35,000 bases of DNA from Porphyra umbilicalis (Eukaryota > Rhodophyta > Bangiophyceae > Bangiales > Bangiaceae). Below the pieces are notes generated by a model. That model was not told where the DNA came from. It saw nothing but the letters and a program-made list of their open reading frames with translations, and did no database searches. The stretch lies in NCBI GenBank assembly GCA_002049455.2, contig KV919047.1, positions 7,526 to 42,525 on the forward strand. Direction: 5' to 3'. How positions within the stretch are numbered: position 1 is the stretch's first letter; every line of letters starts with the position of its first letter. The position numbers were made by a program, and so were the translations under genes. Of the stretch, positions 29,994 to 35,000 are shown in pieces.

Positions 29994-32827
29994 CTAGGCT
30001 ATCACAAGGGCCGCCACTGGGTCGATGTCCCCACCCTGACCCACCAGCTCGCTATCCGAGTACTCATCATCTGAGTCGTGCCGCTCCTGGTCCCGCGCGG
30101 TGAACGCATCTACACGGCGTTTGGCCTTACCCGCCCGCTTCTGTGCCCATCGGCGCATCTCGTCGTCCGCTCGAGTGTCACCGCCGACTGTGTGCCGCTG
30201 GGCGTCCTTATTCCCGCGCAAGCGCCCGTCGTCCGGGCGGTTCGCCAGGCGCGCCCCCACCTTGGCTGGCTTTCGCCGCTGCCCGTTTTCCAGGGCTGAG
30301 GTAGCCCCCGGCTGGCGCTGCAGCGCCGCCTGCTCCACCAGGCGCTTACACGCCCCTAGGAAGGAGTCGGCCGAGCATCGTGCCTGCGCGAAATTGAAGA
30401 AGCCGTGCCACGCTTTCAGCGCTTGTTCCCCGTAGGCGCCCAGGGAGCCAAACCGCCACAAAAAGGCTGGCGCGTGGTGAGCGATGGCATGCAACTTCGG
30501 CGTTACAATTAGCCAGGGGAAGGCCGACCGCAGAGGGGGCACCAACCCTCGAGCCAGTCGCGTTAACTACTCGATCTCCACCAATGGCACGTCAGACGCG
30601 GTGTTCAGCGTCCCCACAATTGCCGCCCAATCGGTCCACCCAGCGCGCAGGGAGGCCAGCTTGTCCACCGCCAGGTAGGGGGCCAGGGCGTCACAAATCA
30701 GGGGGTACTTGGCAGAGGTGCGGTGGCACTCGCGCCCCTCCAGGGCGCCGCCATGGTAGGGTACAGGGCTGACACGGATATCTTTCAAAAGGGTCCGCCC
30801 GAGCGATTCTGCAGCTTCGATACACGCGGCTGCCCCCTTGGCCACGTAGACAGCCTCTAATCCCAAGTCGATGAGGGTCAGCGTGCCCCCTAGTGTTGCG
30901 TGCAAGGGGATGACCGAATTTCCGCAGGGTATACTGCCATAAGTGGGCACTTCACGATGGAGAGATGCTGCCACGGTGACAACGGCAGCGGAAGTCCGTC
31001 GTTGTCGCACGTGTGGAAGGCCTCCATCGCCTCCTGTAGTTGTCGTCGGGTCCGCAGGTCCGCGGGAGGAGCGTCAGGCCGTTGGAGTGTACCATACGTG
31101 GCGATTAACTCCGCGTTTAGGGGGCCTGGTCGGCTCACAGCGGGGCAAAACACACACGAGAACCGCGCCGTGGCCCCCGCATGGCCAACAAAAGCTGACA
31201 AAAACGCAAGGTCGCCCTTCCAAATGAGCCACACAGCCCGGAGAGTACCGCCCACCGCCACGCCTCGCGTGAGCGTCCGTTGAAGTTCCACAACCCACGG
31301 TCCAATCATCTCATGGAGCCCAGCGTTGTCATCTCGAATGCAAGGCATTGTTGACATCAGTATGCTGTTGGAACGGCTCTGGGGTCGTGCTTGATTAGCC
31401 ACCGTCGCCACGAGCTTGGCAGTGGGAGTGCCGCGCCCCCCCTTATCTAACCCGACACACAGATGTAAATCTGCTGTCGAATCAGAGTGCAGGGTGTAGG
31501 GTTGACCAGGCGAGGTTGGCACGAAAACCTCGGTGTGCGGAACCTTAGCCCCTGTGCCGTCCCGCACAAATCGGTCCACCCACTGGTCAGACGTCCACAG
31601 CTCTTCCGCAAGGCCCTCGAGAGCGCTGTGGAAGTCGACTAAGTGGGCTCCTCGCTCGTCCGTCCGCACTTGTCGCCCCGGCTCCTTCGATACCGCCGTA
31701 GCCGCCGCCCGCATGGTCTCGCGACTAGCAAGGCAGCTGTCCCGTCCTCCAAAACCCCTTCGCAGTTGGCTCAATTGCATGCCACTAATGTTTCTCCGCG
31801 CCGCAAGTAGTGCTTGTAGACGCGGTGGGAGGGGGCTTGACCCCTGACCGGGAACAACTGAAAGCCCCTTGCTCTGCCGAGCGTGTCGCAAAAGCCTGGT
31901 TAGGGCCGGTTGGAAGGTGGAGGCCTGGCCAGACGTAATCTGGGCTTGCAGCTTGGACAGAGTCGCAGCCTGCCGTCGCAGGTGGCGATCCCCCACAGGC
32001 CCGCCCCGACCCTGTGACACCCACACATAAGTGCGGTTGACACAGTTCTTGAACGCGACCGATATCTCTGGGGGCCTTGTTGTAGCAAGGTGTAGATTAA
32101 TCAGCTTATCCAGGGACCCCAGCTCAGGCGCTGTCAGCGAGTCATACCTGGCCAGTAGTGCGGCCAGGTAGGGCTCAGCGGACTCCCACGATTGGTCCTG
32201 CGGGGCGCCAGGGGATGTCCCACAAGACAAAGCCACCCGGAGAGGTTGGCGGTCGTGAAATTGAGTCACCGCATGTGTCTGTGCGTTGCCCTCCCGGCCG
32301 TTCTTGGCAGTCGCATAATCAAGGGGCAGTAAGGCACCGCGGTTATTGGCGAGTTCCGGGGCGGCCGGCAGGGCCGGGAGGGCAGGGGTAGCAGGGGGGA
32401 GCACCGGAAGATACTGCGCCGCGGATGACACCACCGCCAATGTAGTTAACGCAGCACTGCGGGGTGTCTCGGATGCCTGCCCCGCGAGGCGTGCACGCTT
32501 TGCATCACGCTCAGCGCCCGTCTTACAGCCTGAGCACACCTTGGTGCGCTCCGTTGGCGCGGAGGCACGCTCTTGATCCGCCGTGGTGGGGGGCCAGAGA
32601 TGGGGTATTGCGCCCGGACCGGGGGTGCACTTAGCGGGGGATGAGCTGGAAGCGGGGTGCCGCCGGCTGGTGCATGGACCCCACTGCCTTCTTGTCCTTG
32701 CACGCGGCAGACTGCAGGAGGCGTCGCAAGAGGTGCACACTCCAATCACCACACCACAGGACAGTACTCGCGTGCGACGGGTGTTGCGGCTCCGCCCTAG
32801 TGCCGCCGCCTCGGAGTGAAAGTCCAA
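29994..32827 (-). pseudogene. Decayed DDE transposase-like gene with RAG1/Transib-like motif order
   Basis: Three minus-strand pieces read through in order. Piece 1 (32827-30890) has an N-terminal Cys-rich stretch (CTSCDASC, CSGC), a candidate first Asp in CVGLDKGG, RDDN, then GGTLRAVWLIWKGDLAFL with a candidate second Asp, and CVFC. One base appears lost near 30912-30916; the next frame continues with VIPLHATLGGTL to an in-frame TAG (30567-30569). The same frame then gives TPKLHAIAHHAPAFLWRFGS and LGAYGEQA with a candidate Glu, and a charged tail ending at 29994. The order Asp, Asp, C-x2-C, H-x4-H, Glu and the sequence around GS(I/L)GA match the RAG1/Transib catalytic core as I know it. Some other eukaryotic DDE families are similar, so the family is not settled. 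No ATG is found near the start, and no terminal inverted repeats were found. Confidence 0.65.
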
Positions 32828-32995
32828 CTCGGCGGGTGCATGGGTGGCGGTCTTAACTGGGCGTGGGGGGGCAGAGGGGCAGACGCCCTGTGACCCTTGT
32901 GGCAGGAGAGTGCTTCTCAGCCACGTAACTATATTCGCTTTTTAGAGTCATCGCGACCCTTCCAACGCTGACACGCCCTCAGATCCCTGAGGACA
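32828..32995. other. 5' flank of the transposase-like relic
   Basis: The first transposase frame stays open upstream of 32827 to a TAA near 32944 without an ATG. A minus-strand ATG (near 32953) lies in another frame that reads MTLKSEYSYVAEKHSP and would need a frame change in the G7 run near 32870 to join. The N-terminus is therefore unresolved. Confidence 0.4.
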
Positions 32996-33098
32996 CGAAT
33001 GCAGACTGCCGCCTCTGAAACGGAGATCAAGTTCCGTTATCTAAGTATATGTGTGCATCACTACACTTTGAGAGGACCCTGTCCTAAAGGCCAGGGCA
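32996..33098 (+). repeat. Dispersed repeat of about 105 bases, copy 2 (inverted match to 22088-22196)
   Basis: Starts GAATGCAGACTGCCGCCTC and ends CCTGTCCTAAAGGCCAGG. It lies immediately upstream of the transposase-like relic, so it may belong to that element, but the copy at 22.1 kb has no relic beside it. Confidence 0.85.
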
Positions 33099-33482
33099 GA
33101 GGAGCTGATGTTGGTTTCCAGGCTGTATGGACACATGTAAGCAATCAGGATCACCGATTCAGTCCCAGGGGCGCATCTGATTGGTGGACAGAGTCGGTCC
33201 GCAAGTCAGTCTCTGTCCACGAGGACAAAGTTCGGGGATCAGCAATAGTGAACAGTCCATTGCTGTCTTCCCAATTTTGGCCGATGTCGTCGAAGTCAAG
33301 ACAGGCTCTCGGTCAACTGCCAATTGGTCGAACAACTTGATCCGGCTGAATAGATGGCTGAGAAACTGTTTCGCACAGTTGATCACCCCTCTTGACATCG
33401 ACGGCATCGGCCACAATTGGGAAGAGAGCAATACGATTACCCGCTCGAGGCGTCTCGAAGACGAGTGGCTATGCGCCGTGAG

Positions 33483-33938
33483 AGCAAGTCTATCCGTGGG
33501 CCATTGTGCTATCGCCCTCTGGCCGTATGTTTTGGCTATGGCCAAGAGCATCTCTATCAGTCAATTCTTGTGCCATATATGCAAATCCAGCTGCTCACCC
33601 CCTTCTGAAGGCCCATACCTCTCGGATGACTCTCAAAGCACCTTCCAGTACAGATGATGGCCTTGTATGGTTCGAAGTCCGCGCACAGAGGGCCTGTGGT
33701 AAGGTAGCCAAAACGATTCCGAACTGGCGCGTTCGAGAGACGCTGGTGCTCGTCGTTCTATTAATCCACGTCTTTGGCACAAAGGATGGCTATAGCTATC
33801 CTTCTGGCTATCCTGCGCACATTTGGCACAAAGGATAGCAATATGGCACAGGATATGGCAAATTGACCTCCCGATAGAGATGCCCTTGGCCATCGGATGG
33901 CAAAATGGCACACCGATAGACTTGTTCTGACCAGCGCG
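33483..33938. repeat. Foldback structure with arms of about 105 bases
   Basis: The left arm (about 33483-33590) contains CAAGTCTATCCGTGGGCCAT, then ATGGCCAAGAGCATCTCTAT and TTGTGCCATAT. The complement of 33836-33938 contains CAAGTCTATCGGTGTGCCAT, ATGGCCAAGGGCATCTCTAT and CTGTGCCATAT. The left arm has about 15 more bases in the middle. The loop is about 245 bases. Two direct copies of TTTGGCACAAAGGAT lie near 33774 and 33821. This is typical of a foldback or MITE-like element. No coding frame is supported. Confidence 0.7.
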
Positions 33939-34896
33939 GTGCTGGCGGTCCAGGAAGACCTCCGTTCTTGCGGCGAGAAGGTGCCACCAGTCTCCAAGGG
34001 GCGCATTCGATGCGTTTCCTGCCCGCATTCGGCTCTCGGCACGGCACGAAACGGCCAGTTTCTGTCCGTTCCTCGGATTCAGCCAATAGGAAGCCAGGAT
34101 AACACCTCCTGAACGCCGCCTCAGGCCGCTCTGGCTGTCGCTCGAACTTGGCGCTTTCCGCCTGCAAAATGAGGCCCGTTCGCAGTTGCAAACCGTGTGA
34201 CGGTATACCGGCGTGACGGCGGTAAATATCTGCGAAAGACCTTTGGCGTACCGTCTCGCACGTGAAATCAAGTACACAATTGTTTTCGTCAGAGACGCAG
34301 GATTTCTATCGCCATCAGGCGCGAACAAGATCGACCGTCGAACCAGCCATGGACCGCCATGCAGCTTGTCAACCCAGAGCGACTGCCGACATGGACCCTT
34401 TCCCCATCCTACGCGCGGGCGCCTTCGTGACGTTGCTGGCGAGGGTAGCGCACTCTAGCCCGAGTATCTTTTTATCACCCACTCAATACACAACTACTCG
34501 CGTTTCTTTTTCCCATGTGCGGGCTCGTTGCGGTCCCACTTTGAGCGCGCAGTGCGCATGTCTGACGGCGCGTTTCATGCCTTTGTGGGCATTTTGCGTC
34601 CTCGCTTACCTCGCCCCGGTCTCTCCGCCGAGGTCCGCACAGCTTTGGCTCTGCGCTACATGGGTGGCGGCAGCTACGTTGACAAGTGCGTCGTCTTCGG
34701 CGTGCACTCGGCAAGTGTCTACCGCCATTGCGGTCAGGTACCGTGTCGCGCGCCGCGATGGGTGTTCCCAACGGAGGGGGGGTGGGGGGGAACGGTGTGC
34801 AGTTTGAAAGGGCGGCGGGTGGGGAGGGTTGCAGCGAACAGGGCCATGCAGCGCGGTGCGTCTCGAGTGGGCTGCGGGGTCGACTTCTCATGCATT
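33939..34896. other. No supported gene
   Basis: Short overlapping frames on both strands without domains. GTGACGGTATACCGG at about 34198 repeats a motif found at 18276. No RNA gene is recognised. Confidence 0.45.
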
Positions 34897-35000
34897 TTCG
34901 CAGCGGCGTGTGTCGCAACACCGGCGAGGAGCTTCCGGATTGTTGGCAATTCGTTTGACAGTTCGTGCAAGAGAGGAATTGTTAACACACGAGACGTGGA
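34897..35000 (-). repeat. Dispersed repeat, copy 2 (inverted match to 18349-18440)
   Basis: On the minus strand from the window edge it reads TCCACGTCTCGTGTGTTAAC, then AATTCCTCTCTTGCACGAAC and TGTCAAACGAATTG, matching 18349 onward. The similarity begins at the very last base, so the repeat probably continues outside the window. Its peptide MLTIPLLHELSNELPTIRK resembles the one at 18361. Confidence 0.65.

Noticed and set aside
14082..30569. Reassignment of TAG as a sense codon
   Set aside because: Two otherwise good genes have an in-frame TAG (14082 and 30567), but both ATAD2-like copies and the genes ending at 21857 and 24490 also end at TAG in plausible places. Nonsense mutation is simpler.
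22690..33250. Similarity of GAGGACAAA-TT--GGGATCA at 22693 and 33220
   Set aside because: Only about 26 bases and not extendable on either side; may be chance or a very old repeat.
33660..33720. tRNA-like GGTTCGAAGTCC
   Set aside because: No acceptor stem or anticodon arm can be built around it.

Overview
The window looks like nuclear DNA of a GC-rich eukaryote. Coding stretches are long and intron-poor, with runs of Ala, Gly, Pro and Arg. TATA boxes lie 100-200 bases upstream of ATGs in good Kozak context. There are satellites, trinucleotide runs, miniature inverted-repeat elements and a decayed transposase, and no bacterial operon or ribosome-binding-site layout. A bangiophyte red alga (Porphyra/Pyropia type) would fit, but this is inference from composition only; other GC-rich protists are not excluded.

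Layout. 1-1748: array of a roughly 345-base satellite full of small indels, ending at an N (1749), so probably a gap fill. 2.2-6.5 kb: very GC-rich low-complexity DNA with a possible minus-strand gene fragment (2247-2857), a nine-copy 105-base tandem repeat (3.27-4.19 kb), short repeats and a G-rich minisatellite. 8267-10269 (minus): a coiled-coil, nuclease-like and protein-kinase-like gene resembling the Crinkler-type nuclease-kinase effectors, split by one missing base in a G7 run. 10.35-10.98 kb: 15-base minisatellite. 11.0-12.5 kb: second array of the same satellite, here with an exact 345-base period.

12.8-18.1 kb holds the best genes: two tandem paralogues of the ATAD2/Yta7/Abo1 type of AAA+ histone-chaperone ATPase (active-type AAA1, degenerate AAA2, no bromodomain seen). 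Copy A has a normal Walker B but an in-frame TAG. Copy B lacks stops but needs a frame change in a 31-G tract, and its Walker B catalytic Glu is Gln. A second copy of the promoter of B, without a gene behind it, lies at 18.87-19.01 kb with a TA-flanked MITE inserted at its upstream edge.

19.7-35 kb is less GC-rich and repeat-littered. It holds a decayed minus-strand reading frame (19.76-21.0 kb), a probable membrane/coiled-coil protein (21018-21857), an unrecognised Gly/Ala-rich minus-strand gene (24490-26163), a 553-base element with terminal inverted repeats (27.97-28.52 kb), a decayed DDE transposase gene with RAG1/Transib-like motif order (29994-32827, minus), a foldback structure (33.5-33.9 kb) and two pairs of dispersed inverted repeats. 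The strongest leads are the ATAD2-like pair with different lesions, the RAG1/Transib-like relic and the nuclease-kinase gene.
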